Assembly (NCBI GenBank): GCA_016490735.1
Contig: JAEMWC010000074.1
Coordinates: 1,588,501 to 1,652,500, forward strand
Direction: 5' to 3'
DNA: 64,000 bases
From: Pachyseris speciosa
Lineage: Eukaryota; Cnidaria; Anthozoa; Scleractinia; Pachyseridae
This document shows positions 11,650 through 23,015 of the stretch, one piece after another. Position 1 is the stretch's first letter. The number at the start of each line of letters is the position of its first letter. The notes under the pieces are model-generated. The model searched no databases. It was given only the letters and a program-made list of their open reading frames with translations, and was not told where the DNA came from. Position numbers and translations under genes: made by a program.

Positions 11650-12345
11650 TTAAATTTACCATAATTAGTTCTAACTCTAGGAAGGTAATATGACTGTATA
11701 TTGCTGCAAATCGTGTGTTATAATGATGAATGTCACTCACTTTAGAAGAAAAACGGCATCAAAAACAGTAGTTAATAGACAATTTTTAAATCCAAAACTG
11801 AAGTCCAGAATAGATTACTTTATAATAGCGAAGCAATTAATCAATCAGGTAAAGTAAACACTGCAATATGATATCACAGCTTATATATAATGAATGTTCA
11901 GTTTTTTAAATAAAGGACTTGTGTGCTCATTAAAACTTGGAAATGTGACAAGGCGAATAGAATTTTTTGTAAGATAAAGAGGTGTTGGAGAGTTGTGGGA
12001 TAAGTGTTACCGAAGCAATTATCCCATACATCAGCAAAGGATAAATTAAAGCAAGACAAAATGGTAAGCAAATCTTAGATATGATATGTACTCAATCTGA
12101 AATTTCCAAAATAAATTTGATTCAATAAAGTCAATAAAGAGACCAAGATATTTTATGCCCGAGTGCACCTCTCCTGATTCAAGCGCTTGTTTTCTAAAAT
12201 TAGATGAAATGCCCAAGTAACTTCTTTTTTCGCGGGGAGGGAAAATAACAAAATTTGACTTCTGCATATTAAATTTTAGTGAAAGTTTGTCAGAAAAAAG
12301 CCATAAACTAACATCTTTTAGCTCATCATTAATATTCTTTTGCAA
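11650..12345 (-). mobile_element. RTE/CR1-like LINE, C-terminal half (split by 12346-16920)
   Basis: The reverse strand reads LKDVSLWLFSDKLSLKFN, then GIKYLGLFID and, further on, NTYPTTLQHLFILQK and IHHYNTRFAA, all usual after the catalytic box of a LINE reverse transcriptase. Its upstream half is at 16921-17620. A small piece of Tx1-type endonuclease (NPKLKSRIDYFIIAKQLINQ) lies in it on the plus strand at about 11795-11852, evidence of a further mosaic insertion. Confidence 0.6.
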
Positions 12346-13257
12346 AAGTTTAACCCATTGGCACCCGTGCCGGCCAAAACCGGCCGCGCAGAACCACGTT
12401 CCTTGTACCGCTTCTGACGTCATCAATTTTAATGCTCATGGGCAACTTTTACATGTAGCATGTGTAGGGAGACGAAACCCACATGAGCACGATTCCGTCT
12501 ACCCTGCGAGCAGTTGGTTTCTCCTACGCTTCCCGAGAGAGAAACCACTGCGAGCAACCGTTTGATTTTCCATCGAGCATGCGCGAAGTACGTCACCCCC
12601 TCACGTGATGCATTGACACCACATCCTCTTATTTCGCGGGAAAAATTTTTAATGCGTGCTCGGCTGAAAGCATGAGTATTTGTACAACTCCGGTGGGCTC
12701 TCCAAAACGTGTTAATGCAAATGCAAAATTATCGCAAAAAACCTCGAACAAAAGCAGGGAGAAGAGAACGGTTTTAGTAATAATTATTGTGAAGTAAATA
12801 TTGCAAAATATGCCAATTTTAAATGATTTTACTACCTTTTTCGAGCTACCGTGAAAGGCGGTGAGGGTAAAAGATGGAATGACTTTGCGGAATGGCATGT
12901 GGCATGAGTTGCGGCATGGCATAATTATGCGGAATGTAATATATGCTGAATGACCCGAAGAAATTAATTCCACTAAAAGGAGTTAATTATTCTACAGTCT
13001 AACACAGTAACTAATCGCAAAACTAGTCTCCGAACTCGGTCACAACGAAATGTTGAAAACATAATTGGTCAGGATTTGACCGAGAAATATTTCAGTAGAT
13101 GTATTGAGCACTGCTCTCCACGGGGTTTGCTTTGGCACAAATGTTTTGCAAATGAACACTTGAGATGATTAAATGTCCGTTAAATTTCTCTTGAGTTTGA
13201 TTTGACCGGCCGGCGGCCGCCAGGAGAAACATTTCAAAATCGGCGTCGACAAAACCA

Positions 13258-13308
13258 GGATCGGATCGGATCGGATCGGATCGGATCACGGATCGGATCG
13301 GATCATGG
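13258..13308. repeat. (GGATC)n microsatellite
   Basis: GGATC, read also as GATCG, is repeated about nine times with one interruption. It lies within the composite element and gives rise to an accidental repeat peptide (DPIRS) on the reverse strand. Confidence 0.85.
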
Positions 13309-14084
13309 ATGGGAAAAGAGTAATAAACACCTTGGAGAAATGCTGACATATTGTGACATATTGCGTGACATATTGGAGCGAGTGATTTCCCGCCATGGAA
13401 AGTGATTTCCCGACATGTAGTCTCCTTCACGGCTGTCGCCATGGACGAAAGCAAGCGGAAGGGACGCATCATTTTATCATTCAGTTATAATTTCTTTTTT
13501 TAATATCATCTCACGTGTTTATTTACCTTTTCTATATTATTTTAGCATGGGCAAGAGAAGAGACGAAAAACGAGGTGGGGAGTAACGTTTTTTACATGTG
13601 ACGATAGAATTAAAGTGTAGTGTACGCGGCCGATTTATTTAGTTAAATCCATGTTGGCTTCTTCCATGAACTCGCTCAGCTCCTCTTAACCTAAATCGCA
13701 ATTACACGCCAAACGACTTAAATTCCACGAGTATATGGAACTCAGTGATGAACAGTTAGAGATCGCACAATAATTTTGGCCGTCTAGTTGTGAAATCATC
13801 ACGTATTTTTCGTATTGTAATATTATAATAATCTTTACAAACCCCTTGGCTCTTACTATAACCACTGTGACCAAAAATATGCTCGTTGATAAATTATTTT
13901 ATATGGAAAGCGACAAGTATTTTTTTCAGCGGCGTGAATTCGCCGTTTCAAAATTAAGCACTACTCTCCATCGGGCTTGCTATTGTCTAAACATTACACT
14001 TTTAAACTCTTGAGGAGGATTAGTTTGTTCGCGAATGATATTCTCTGCGCATTTGTGGTCCCGGTTTGTGGTATATTTACGAAA

Positions 14085-14531
14085 CAGGGGCACCCAACGA
14101 GCAAAATCAACCAAAAGCTATAGAAAGGCATTTTTGGGTGCCTTATGGTGTTTGAAGTCTGTTGAAAGTGATGTTTTCATAAGCTAGAAGAAATTCATCT
14201 GTTCGGATTCCCTAGCTGAAATTTGAATTGCCCGAAAATGTTAGGGAACAAAATCTTCCTTTGAGAAAATGCAAGCTGAAATGAACATTACACGAACTTT
14301 CTAGAGAACTATTTTCTTTCCGAAAATGCTAGCTGACCTTTTCGACTGCCAAAAACAGCAATTACGACCTTTTCGAAAACTTCAGGGGCTATGATTTCCC
14401 AATTTCGAATCTTTTAGGCCACGTTTTAGTAACGAAAATCCGAGTGCACTCTTTAATCGACGCCGAAAGCGCAAAGCGAATTACCCTCCACCGAACAGAT
14501 ATCTACCGAAACTTATCGTTGGGTGCCCCTG
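14085..14531. mobile_element. 447-bp MITE, family A copy 2, 6-bp TSD
   Basis: This element has the same length and the same 16-base ends (CAGGGGCACCCAACGA) as the one at 2991-3437, and perfect ACGAAA duplications at 14079-14084 and 14532-14537. Differences from copy 1 are scattered substitutions. It is nested in the 12346-16920 composite. Confidence 0.85.
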
Positions 14532-15260
14532 ACGAAAGAATCGTTCGGCTGCGAGCAAACGAGCTTTCGATTTTTTTTCCATCTTCAGCACCTTGTCAAT
14601 TTCACGGCGCGGTGTAGGTCAATATAAATCCATTTGGCCGGTTGGAAATGGATTAAATAAAATTTTAGTTTACCGGGGTTGATTGTAAGAGCTTTAGGAA
14701 CGGAGCCTCGTAGAGCTTATATTATGGTTTTCAGAAATTTACAAGAGTTTCACATCGGTTCCGCTGCTCGCGTTGTCGCCTCGTCGAAGAGCGAAAAACG
14801 AGGAAAATACAATTCCCGAACTGACTAATCCTATAAAAGCAAACTCAACAGCTGACTCTGAAGAGAAATTTAATCACCTCTGCAAGGCCAAGGGACCATT
14901 TGTAAAATATTTAAATCAAAGCAAGCCCCATGGAGATGTACCGATCTTGTGGGGTACAGTCAAACCCACAAAAGATTCCCTTCAGTCACTTCGATTCAAT
15001 TCATTTATTTTATTGTGACCTAGTTCGGCAACTAGCTTGCAATTATTCACTGTCAGTTAGGCTGTCAGACACGATCATTAATCGCGAGTTCCAAGATTAT
15101 TAACTGTAGAATTATTAATTACAGAAAGGAAAGGGCGCGCTTTCAGTTAATTCATTTCTTTGAGTCAATCTGCATATATTACATTCTGCATAATAATACC
15201 ATTCCGCAAGTCATGCCACATGCCAATCCGCAAACTCATTCTCCCTTTTACCCTCCCCGC

Positions 15261-15838
15261 GTGAAGAGCCAACTTTTTTTCCGCGTTGTCCACGCTTAAA
15301 AAATTCAAGTTTGTCTAGACAAATTGTCGCGCTTTTTAATTAATTTAGAGCGTGAACATGTCAAGTTTTGACAGCTCCGCCTCAATTGAGGCGGAGCTGT
15401 CAAAAATTGACATGTTCACGCTCTAAATTTATCAAAAAACGCGACAGTTTGCAAACTTGAATTTTTTATGCATATGTCATCGGCTTCCCCGTGGGGTCGA
15501 CCCCCGGGCCTACCAGGGAGATATGTGGGGGAATACAAGGAGATAGATGGGATTCTTTGCCCGAGGGTAGGGGAAAATCTTGACATTGTTTTACGATCAA
15601 AGCTTAGGGGGTGGGGGAATTCACAACTTTGAAAACGATGTCACGGGGATTTTCAGCTGAGAGACTCCTCACCTAGGGACTTTGTCTTGAGAGATTCCCC
15701 GACCCCCCGGGGAAATTCCTCAAGTTTGCGTGACTGATTTTACAATCCCCCTAGTTAGCCCGGGGGTCGACCCCACGGGGAAGCCGTTGACATGTGCATT
15801 AAGCGTGGAACAACGCGGAAAAAAAGTTGGCCGTTCAC
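15261..15838. mobile_element. Foldback element with three sets of inverted arms
   Basis: Outer arms begin GTGAAGAGCCAAC at 15261 and end GTTGGCCGTTCAC at 15838, each with a CCGCGTTG and CACGCTTA core. Inside, 15301-15470 is a near-perfect palindrome of about 85-base arms centred on CTCAATTGAG (15381-15390). Next to it a 29-base pair of arms, 15481-15509 and 15758-15786, matches exactly, built around GGGGTCGACCCC. The unit interrupts one arm of the larger composite. It codes for nothing. Confidence 0.75.
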
Positions 15839-16920
15839 CGTAGCTCGAAAATGGTAGTATTTCTCTATTGGTTTTTAGGTCAGTATTTAAAGTATCCCTC
15901 CGGACCCAAAGAGAAGGTTTTGAGTGGTGAATTCGCCAAGGCTGTAAAATATCTTGCCATTTTTACCACTACACAGCAGGCTCGCTCAAACGCAGCAGTT
16001 GTGTAGCTGAACGCATGCGCAACCGCCAAAACAAGTTACTAACTCGTTTTACCGCAACTTTGTACCTAGGGTCTTCGTTCCCCTTGACCAGCGGTCGGGA
16101 AACGAACGACCCTGGAAAGATCCGATTTGAAAGTCCGAAAATATCGGACTTTCGGCTGAACTGCGCATGCTTAGGGCTCAGAGAGTTTGTAAGAGTTCTG
16201 TTTTACTTCCGTTTATTTGAATTGTTTGAAAAAGCCAATCAGAATCGTCAACCTTCGGATCTTTCGAGAGTCTCTCGTTTCGTCAAGCCTGCGCAGTACG
16301 GAGCGAAGACTCGAGGGACGAGAATGGTTTTACCGGTTCAAATTTAATTTATTCGTCCTTGGCGCTGGACGGCGGCTCACTCAAAGCAACGAACGGTTTC
16401 TTTCTCGGGAAGCGTAGGAGAAACAAACTGCTCGCAGGGTAGATTCCGTCAAACAGTTTGGAGAAAACGCGAAAAAACCAAGTGACGTTGAGCCGAAAAT
16501 TTGAATGAAAATCGGGTTCCACTTCCGACCAGCACTTTCTTCCACCTAATCCTATGATCCTAAACGTTTTCCACAAATCATTTCCCACCGAAAGGAAGCC
16601 CAAAAAATGCCCAGCAAGAGAAAGAAAGAAAGCGAGGCAAGAAAAGCGAAAGAAAAGGGGAGGGGAAAAAGCGAAAGGTAGCAGGAGAGTGGGTGGTGAA
16701 ACTTTCCGACCCAAAAACTCAAAATTTTGTTTTCTGCGCGTGCCCGATCCTGGAAAGCTAATATTAAGCATCAGGAACAGAAAGGCGCGATGAACTCCGC
16801 CAGCAAACAGAGGTTTGGGCAGTTTTGATTCTTTTTTCCTAGAATCTGGCCAGAAAACGGCTCGACGAGCTTCACTGGAAAGGTGTTTTTCGGCAAAATG
16901 CTCGGTAGTCAATGGGTTAA

Positions 16921-17620
16921 TGTCTTTGTGTGTATAAAACAGACTTGACACCATTAATAGCAACAAATTGTTGGCAATTACTAAGATATGAAGTAAACCA
17001 GTCTTTAGCAATGCCTCTTATCCCATAATAGTCAAGTTTTCCAATTGGAATATCATGATCAATTGCCTGTTGAATTTTGTCAATTATACTAAGGATAGCA
17101 AAGTCGGTTCAATGCTTTGCACGAAAGCCAAGCTAACCTGCAAAAAGTATCTTTTCTTTTTCTAGGAATTTTAAAAGCCTACCAGATACAATTTTCTCTT
17201 AAAGTTTATTGAATGTAGAAAGTAACGAAATAGGACGATAATTACATAAATTTACAACTTTAAAGTTAGTAGGAACTATTCCAGATGATAAAGAAGTATA
17301 AAACAATGTGGCTAGAGGCACTGATATAATACTTTTAAGAATTTTAAGTATATTTGCAGGTAAACTGTACGGGCCAGTAGCTTTTGCAGATTTTAAATTA
17401 GAAATTTGGATCTCAGTTTCAGCAGGAATAACAGGATTACATAAGGGATTTTTAAGAGACTCAAATGGAGATTTGTGTACCACAGGAATTGAACTAGGCA
17501 AGCTGGCTCCTACATTCGCAAAGTATATTGTTGAAAGCATTTGCAGCTACTTTTGGATCAGTTAATTCAGTATTATCTTGAACAATTGTGATAATTTTCT
17601 GGCTTATATAGAGATTGGTA
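16921..17620 (-). mobile_element. RTE/CR1-like LINE, N-terminal RT half
   Basis: The reverse strand reads KSAKATGPYSLPANILK, FYTSLSSGIVPTNFK and NYRPISLLSTFNKL, which is the opening of a LINE reverse transcriptase (family: N-K-A-G-D-I-P and YRPIS motifs). Downstream in this strand, degraded sequence continues to HDIPIGKLDYYGIRG and AINGVKS before the 12346-16920 composite breaks it. The YADD-containing stretch is missing, so the split involved loss of sequence. Confidence 0.65.
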
Positions 17621-17684
17621 GTGATGAAAAATGCTAGAAACCGGTGTTGGCCATGTGCATCCTAACGGGTAGTGACGATATCGA

Positions 17685-17740
17685 AGGATGATGATGATGA
17701 GGATGATCATGATGATGATGATGATGATGATGATGATGGC
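17685..17740. repeat. (GAT)n microsatellite
   Basis: About seventeen ATG/GAT repeats with few interruptions, 75 bases upstream of exon 4 of receptor copy 2. Confidence 0.9.
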
Positions 17741-18269
17741 GCGATGATAAAGACCTCATATTTCCTTTACAAATGTTGATAATGATGATCATCGGCTTTC
17801 TTCTGTTTATTTCAGCGTTTGATCCTGGCGCTCAGTGTTGCAGCTTTTGGTTCAGGTACCTCCTATTTGCTGGTAAGCAAGTAAACTAGAATTACCTACT
17901 GGCAGCCAAAGATAAGGCGAATGGTCGAAAGTTCAGTACTCCGATGGAAATTTGTAACAACAAATTCAATAGCAAAAGTTCTTTGTTGTGGGATATATTG
18001 GACCGAGGGCGATTAGATAAAAACAGACAGTCATGTCCAATACTCACCAATTGCTCAAGTCGTGAAGGTGAATATTCAACTCACACAACTCGTATGAGTC
18101 GTGCGACTAATGCGAGTGGTGAGTGTGATACTCTTCAACGAGATAACAACGTTTGTTTTTTGTTCAAGTCGTACGTTGACATTTCATAGTCGTTTCGCTG
18201 AGTTAATTCATGAAGGTAGTACATAAATAAGCTTACTGCGAGGAAAGCAAGCAAAATAATATATTAATA

Positions 18270-20641
18270 ATAATAATCATCATCATCATTTATAGAGCGC
18301 TGTGTCCACTAATTGCTCAAAGCGCTGTACAACAATGGTAAAACTATAAAATACAAACCTAATAGCTATTATGATAAAATTAACTAAACTACTAATAACT
18401 ATACATCATAAGCAAATTTAAATAAATATGTCTTCAACTGCGTCTTAAACTGGTCAACAGAGGTAACATTCCTGAGTTCAAGAGGCAATTGATTCCATAG
18501 CCTAGGAGCAACTACAGAAAAAGCCTGGATTTAGGCACAGCTAAAATATTCTGAGAACTAGAACGAAGTAAACGTGGGCTATTATGGTAGTGTAAAAGTT
18601 CAGACAGGTAAGTTGGTGCCAAGCCAATAAGGCACTTGTACACTAAAAGCAATATTTTAAAATGTATGCGATAGTTTAACGGTAGCCAGTGAAGTTTAAA
18701 CATGATAGGAGTAATATAATTATTTTATTTTATAATATTTATTTTATTATATGGTCAAAGCGCTTAGTTAACGTAACAATGCGTGCAGCAGTATTTTGTA
18801 TTAATCTTAGCTTATTTAACAGGTGTTTGGGAAGTCCATATAACAAGGAGTTACAATTATCCAGTTCAGAGCTAATGAACGCGTGTACTAAAATTTCAGA
18901 GGTATCTTCACTTATGTACTTCCTAATCTTGGCAATGTTTCTTAAGTGGTAGTGGCAGGAGACACTGATTTTTTAACATGTTCCGTTAAGTTAAGACAAT
19001 GACCGATAGTAACCCCTAGATTCCGGGCAGAAGATTTTGGTTGAATCTTCTCATCACCCACTTGGATGAACTCCAGGGCGGGCCTGGAACGAAATTGTGA
19101 GGTTATGAGGACAAGTTCAGTTTTCTCCTGATTAATTTTAAGTCCATTATTCACCATCCAACAGTCAAAATCAGTGACACAGCATTCAACACGACGCTTC
19201 GCCAGTGAGAGATCATAGCTACAGTCAGTTTTAAAAGTTACAGTTAGGTATCATCAGCGTAGAGATGATACGGTAACTTGTGGAGCTTAATGATGTCGGC
19301 AATGGGTGATGTGTATAGGAGAAAGAGAAGAGGGCCCAGAACAGATCCCTGAGGTACACCGCGTTCCAAAGAGCGCTGTGTTGACTTGCAGTCATTGACT
19401 TGTACGGACTGCTTACGCGACGTCAAGTAGGATTTAAACCATGCAAGTACAGTACCCTTGACACCAAAACGATCATGCAGTCTTGACAGCAATATCAAGT
19501 GATCTATTGTGTCGGAGGCGGCGGACAAATCCAATAAAAGCAGTATGACGGTCTTGTTATTGTCCATTGCACACAAGATGTCGTTCTGGTCCCTCACTAA
19601 AGCTGTCACAGTGGAGTGGAAGTTCTTGTATGCCGACTGGAACACTTCGTCCAGGTGGTGCGACATGACGTGATCTGTGAGTTGTATGGCAGCTGCCTTT
19701 TCAACAAGCTTTGATACTACTTTTAAGTTCGAGATCGGACGAAAATTTTAAAACTGTTCAAAGTCAGCGTCGGATTTCTTCAGCATGAGGGATAGTATAG
19801 CAACCTTCAGAGCATCAGGCATAGTACCAGTGGATAAGGACAGGTTGATGATCTTCGTAATAGTAGGAAGTAATACTGTGAAAGGGCCTTTAAAAACTGC
19901 CGCAGGTAGCGGATCAAGTTGACAAGATTTAGATAATGGTTTCTTTGAAAACTTTTTTAATTCCTCCTGGGTAACCTAAGCAAAGTTGCAAAATTCGACA
20001 CTACAAACCGTCTTATCTGAGAGAGAAGACCCGACATGTGCTCTCCTTTCCACAAGCCCATGATGTATTTTGTCAATCTTGCTGTTGAAAAAGTCAGCAA
20101 ATGAATTTGCCAGGGCAGTGCTATCAGAAGAGGGAGGATAGCGCTTGTCAGGTGTTTTTTGCAGAATCTTACTGACAGTCTTAAATAAGATCTTCTGATC
20201 TGATGAATGTTCATTGATGATGTCGTTGTAATATGTTGACTTTAGTGTATCAATCAGATTGTTGACAACGATGCATTGATAAACATATTGGTCGCGATCA
20301 CGCTGTAGCCTAGTTGAGCGCCACTTCCGTTCTAACCGCCTTCGGGTGTTTTTCTGAACGGCCACTTCCGGTTTGTACCAGGGAGCGTGAGGTCGTAATG
20401 TCACTGTTCGCTGTTTTAAAGGAGCATGGAGGTCTAAGAGGGATCGCAATACATTGTCATATTGATCCACAAGGGCAGTGAGTTCAGCGGCTTGATCCTG
20501 TAGCAGAGTGGAACTCAAGATATCTTCACAGAAGGATTCAGTATCCAAGGAGCGTAATTTCCTATAGTTCACCCTTTTCTTCGCAAAGTGCGGTTTTTGT
20601 AACCGCAAGTTACAATGAACCGCACAGTGATCTGAGATTAC
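18270..20641 (-). mobile_element. L2/CR1-type LINE, 5'-truncated in the endonuclease domain
   Basis: On the reverse strand the order is as follows. SDHCAVHCNLRL at about 20630 is the SDH end of the endonuclease. A 210-residue linker follows (20608-19976). Then come reverse transcriptase with [28 protein letters not shown] and YADDT (19666-19244), the post-catalytic part with GLKINQEKTELVL (19157-18942), and the end domain with LHWLPLNYRIHFKILLLVYK (18703-18512). This is the L2-type arrangement. Frames are interrupted between these blocks, so it is inactive. The 3' end at about 18270-18290 runs into (ATT)n/(ATC)n, as CR1/L2 LINEs do. It is in intron 4 of receptor copy 2. Confidence 0.75.
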
Positions 20642-21075
20642 AGCCCGTCGGAACTTTGCTCAATATATTAATAGAACGTAAACGAAGTTTCAAAATCAGG
20701 AGCTCGTTTCATTCAGTCAAAATTTTCGAGATTTCCGGTCCGAAATTCAATTAATGGAACTGGCAAACTTCGGGAAAAGTTTTTTCGAAAATGTAGGAAT
20801 ACGTTTTGAGTGCACCCTCTTTGATGGAATTTCCAGAATTATCGAAATTTTCGTGTTCCATTCGCTATAGATGTCGGTTTTAGTCTCCCTACCGAGCGTG
20901 AGCTCACGTGAACAAGCGAAAAACCAATAATAGCGGAGCTCCGGTGGCCCGGAAGGCCGCCAAGCAGAGCATCATACTTAAAGGAACCCATGAGTTGCTT
21001 TGCTTATGGTAATCATGGTTAGCGGTATTGCTCGTGGGCGCGCACGACGAAGTTGCCCAATAATTAACAATATCC

Positions 21076-21116
<41 letters not shown>

Positions 21117-21366
21117 TACCTGAAAAAATGTTTCGATTCTGATTGGCTAAGAGAAATGCAGTTTTCTTGAAACACCATGTAGAAAAAAGGAAATACAGTG
21201 CAAAAAAGGGGAAAAAACAGGATTCTGATTGGTTGATAATGGCGCAAAGTTCAGGTGCATCGATGAGCTGCAATTTGGCTGTCTGTTCGGAGAAATTGGT
21301 GTCTTGAGAAGGGAATTACTGACGAAATCCAAAATTATGAGCCCGTCGGAACTTTGCTCAAGCCAT
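20642..21366. repeat. Direct 21-base repeat pair around a (TAA)n run
   Basis: AGCCCGTCGGAACTTTGCTCA occurs at about 20642-20662, at the truncated edge of the L2-like LINE, and again at 21341-21361. Between them is a (TAA)n run at 21077-21115 and pairs of GATTCTGATTGG (21135 and 21220). No coding sequence is supported. Confidence 0.5.
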
Positions 21367-21948
21367 TTTATTTATTTATATTTATTTGGGCACATAATAA
21401 AATTACAGAAGATACATAGAGTAGTCACAAAACTAACAGAGATGTAGCGAGGGAACCCAATAGAAGCTGAAAGCTTATTAACACTGGGCACCTCAAGACA
21501 ATACATGCTGTAGATGGAGATAGCAAAGTATATCAAGTGGGTTACGCCGAGATAACAAAAACAAACAAGGCGAAGATTATGAACCAGGAATACTGAAGGC
21601 AATGATTACAATGGTTGATAGACACTTGAAAGTAAAGTAGCCATATAGCTATAGCCTATAACTGTTTAGCCCGTTTTTGCGGCTTAAAAAAACTTGAAAA
21701 ACACTGACAAAAGTGTTGTTTTGACTGGTGTGATGAATAAGCTTAAATTATTTTTGCACGTGATTCACCTGCGTTGCTTCTGCAAAATTATAATAAGCTA
21801 TCTCGCAATTTTTTCGTGTCTATTATTAATAAGTAATCGGGCTGCGCCCCCATCAGCAATCACGCGATAGAAATCTCGAGCTTATAATCTAATTCCTAAA
21901 TATAAACAATATCACTTTATTAATAATATATAGAATACTAACGAAGGT

Positions 21949-22123
21949 GGCCTGTTCCAGGCTCTCAGATATTTGGGGCGAACGCGTGAGAACGAGCGAA
22001 GAAAATTTAGCGGGGTTTGGGGAGGGAAGAGAGGGGGGCGGGGGAGAATCTCCTTTCACTCCCTCCCCCCAGTCCTTGCGCGATTCACTCTTCGCTCCAA
22101 ATTTCTAAGAGCGTGGAACAGGC
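21949..22123. mobile_element. Short TIR element (MITE)
   Basis: Left GGCCTGTTCCAGGCTCTCAG and right, on the other strand, AGCCTGTTCCACGCTCTTAG are inverted ends of roughly 35 bases. The centre is purine-rich on one side and pyrimidine-rich on the other. No target duplication is evident. Confidence 0.6.
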
Positions 22124-22138
22124 TATGATGAAGGTAAC

Positions 22139-22440
22139 CTTTAGTGCAATGACCTGGAACAACAGCAAAATAGGTAAAATTCGCATTAAAAATTACCCAT
22201 ATAAAAATAACATGAAAATACTTTTTTTATGTAAAGACCCTAACTTCGACAGCAAATAAGATAGCAAAATACAAACGAAAACGACAGCAAAATATCGCAG
22301 CGAAATACAGAGAGCAAAATAACAAGCACGACAGCAAAGTACCTGGGCGACAGCAAAAAAGCGAAAAAGCAAAATGCAACAGCAAAAATAGAGGCAAAAT
22401 ACGACAGCAAAATACATCAACAAGCAACAAATGAGTATTG
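22139..22440. repeat. Degenerate GCAAAATAC-type short-motif array
   Basis: Variants of GACAGCAAAATAC recur about a dozen times between 22250 and 22415, at irregular spacing of 12 to 25 bases, with single-base changes. It is not a clean minisatellite and contains no open frame worth calling. Confidence 0.5.
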
Positions 22441-22535
22441 AGCAAATAATAATAATAATAATTAATGCACAACTCTTTATTAATAACAATAGAATACCTA
22501 TTTACATATCGATAATATTAATTAACAACATATTA

Positions 22536-22539
<4 letters not shown>

Positions 22540-22568
<29 letters not shown>
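22540..22568. repeat. (TAA)n microsatellite
   Basis: An uninterrupted run of TAA trinucleotides; similar short runs are at 22447-22461 and 22755-22775. Confidence 0.85.
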
Positions 22569-22600
22569 CAAGGCTTCGTAGCAGCAAGAAGTAAGATACG

Positions 22601-22754
22601 GCTTTGATGAACCACACGATGTTTTTGAAGTTAACTATTTATTGTTCATTTTCATTTCATTCCGCACTGTACAACTGACGATGGATGATGTCTCATCCGA
22701 AACATGTCTTCATTAAAAAATGAACTTCAAAAACATCGTATGGTCCATCAAAGC
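22601..22754. mobile_element. Foldback repeat with about 32-base arms
   Basis: GCTTTGATGAACCACACGAT near 22601 pairs with ATCGTATGGTCCATCAAAGC ending at 22754, and the arms continue through TTTTTGAAGTT. The loop of about 90 bases holds GACGATGGATGATG. A (TAA)n run lies close to each side. Confidence 0.6.
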
Positions 22755-22794
22755 AATAATAATAATAATAATAACTTTATTAAAGTCTCAAATA

Positions 22795-23015
22795 TTTCTA
22801 GCCGATCACAGACGCTCTACTAATTGAGAAGACTAAATCAAGAAGAATCGAATCAAATGTTGCTTTTTGAGGAGAGGGAAAAACCGGAGTGCCCGGAGAG
22901 AAACCTCTCGGAGCAGAGTAGAGAACCAACAAACTCAGCCCACTTATGACGCCGAGTCCGGGAATCGAACCCGGGACACATCGGTGGAAGGAGAGCGCTC
23001 TCACCACTGCGCAAA
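22795..23015 (-). mobile_element. tRNA-derived SINE
   Basis: On the reverse strand an A-box-like GCGCAGTGGTGAGAGCGC (about 23012-22995) is followed by a perfect B box GGTTCGATTCC (22971-22961). A body follows with GAGAGGTTTCTCTCCGGGCA and an AATAAAGTTATTATT tail at about 22780-22755. A tRNA-like head, unrelated body and simple-repeat 3' tail make this a SINE rather than a tRNA gene. It is in intron 4 of receptor copy 2. Confidence 0.75.

Larger units (their letters stand above)
12346..16920. mobile_element. 4.6-kb composite of nested inverted repeats splitting a LINE
   Basis: TTAACCCATTG at the left edge and CAATGGGTTAA at the right edge face each other, and LINE coding sequence continues outward from both. 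Inside are further inverted pairs. About 12500-12570 pairs with 16385-16450 (GCGAGCAGT and AGGAGAAAC on opposite strands). About 12820-12965 pairs with 15160-15262 and continues at 15835-15870, where a younger foldback interrupts it. A 447-bp MITE (14085-14531) is also inside. The 220-residue reverse frame at 16349-17011 crosses the right edge and is a chimera of element and LINE. No transposase is recognised. Confidence 0.5.

Noticed and set aside
13092..13472. 126-residue minus-strand frame with DPIRS repeats
   Set aside because: It is produced by translation of the (GGATC)n microsatellite.
16349..17011. 220-residue minus-strand frame
   Set aside because: It crosses the edge between a LINE and the TTAACCCATTG composite, and low-complexity sequence makes up much of it.
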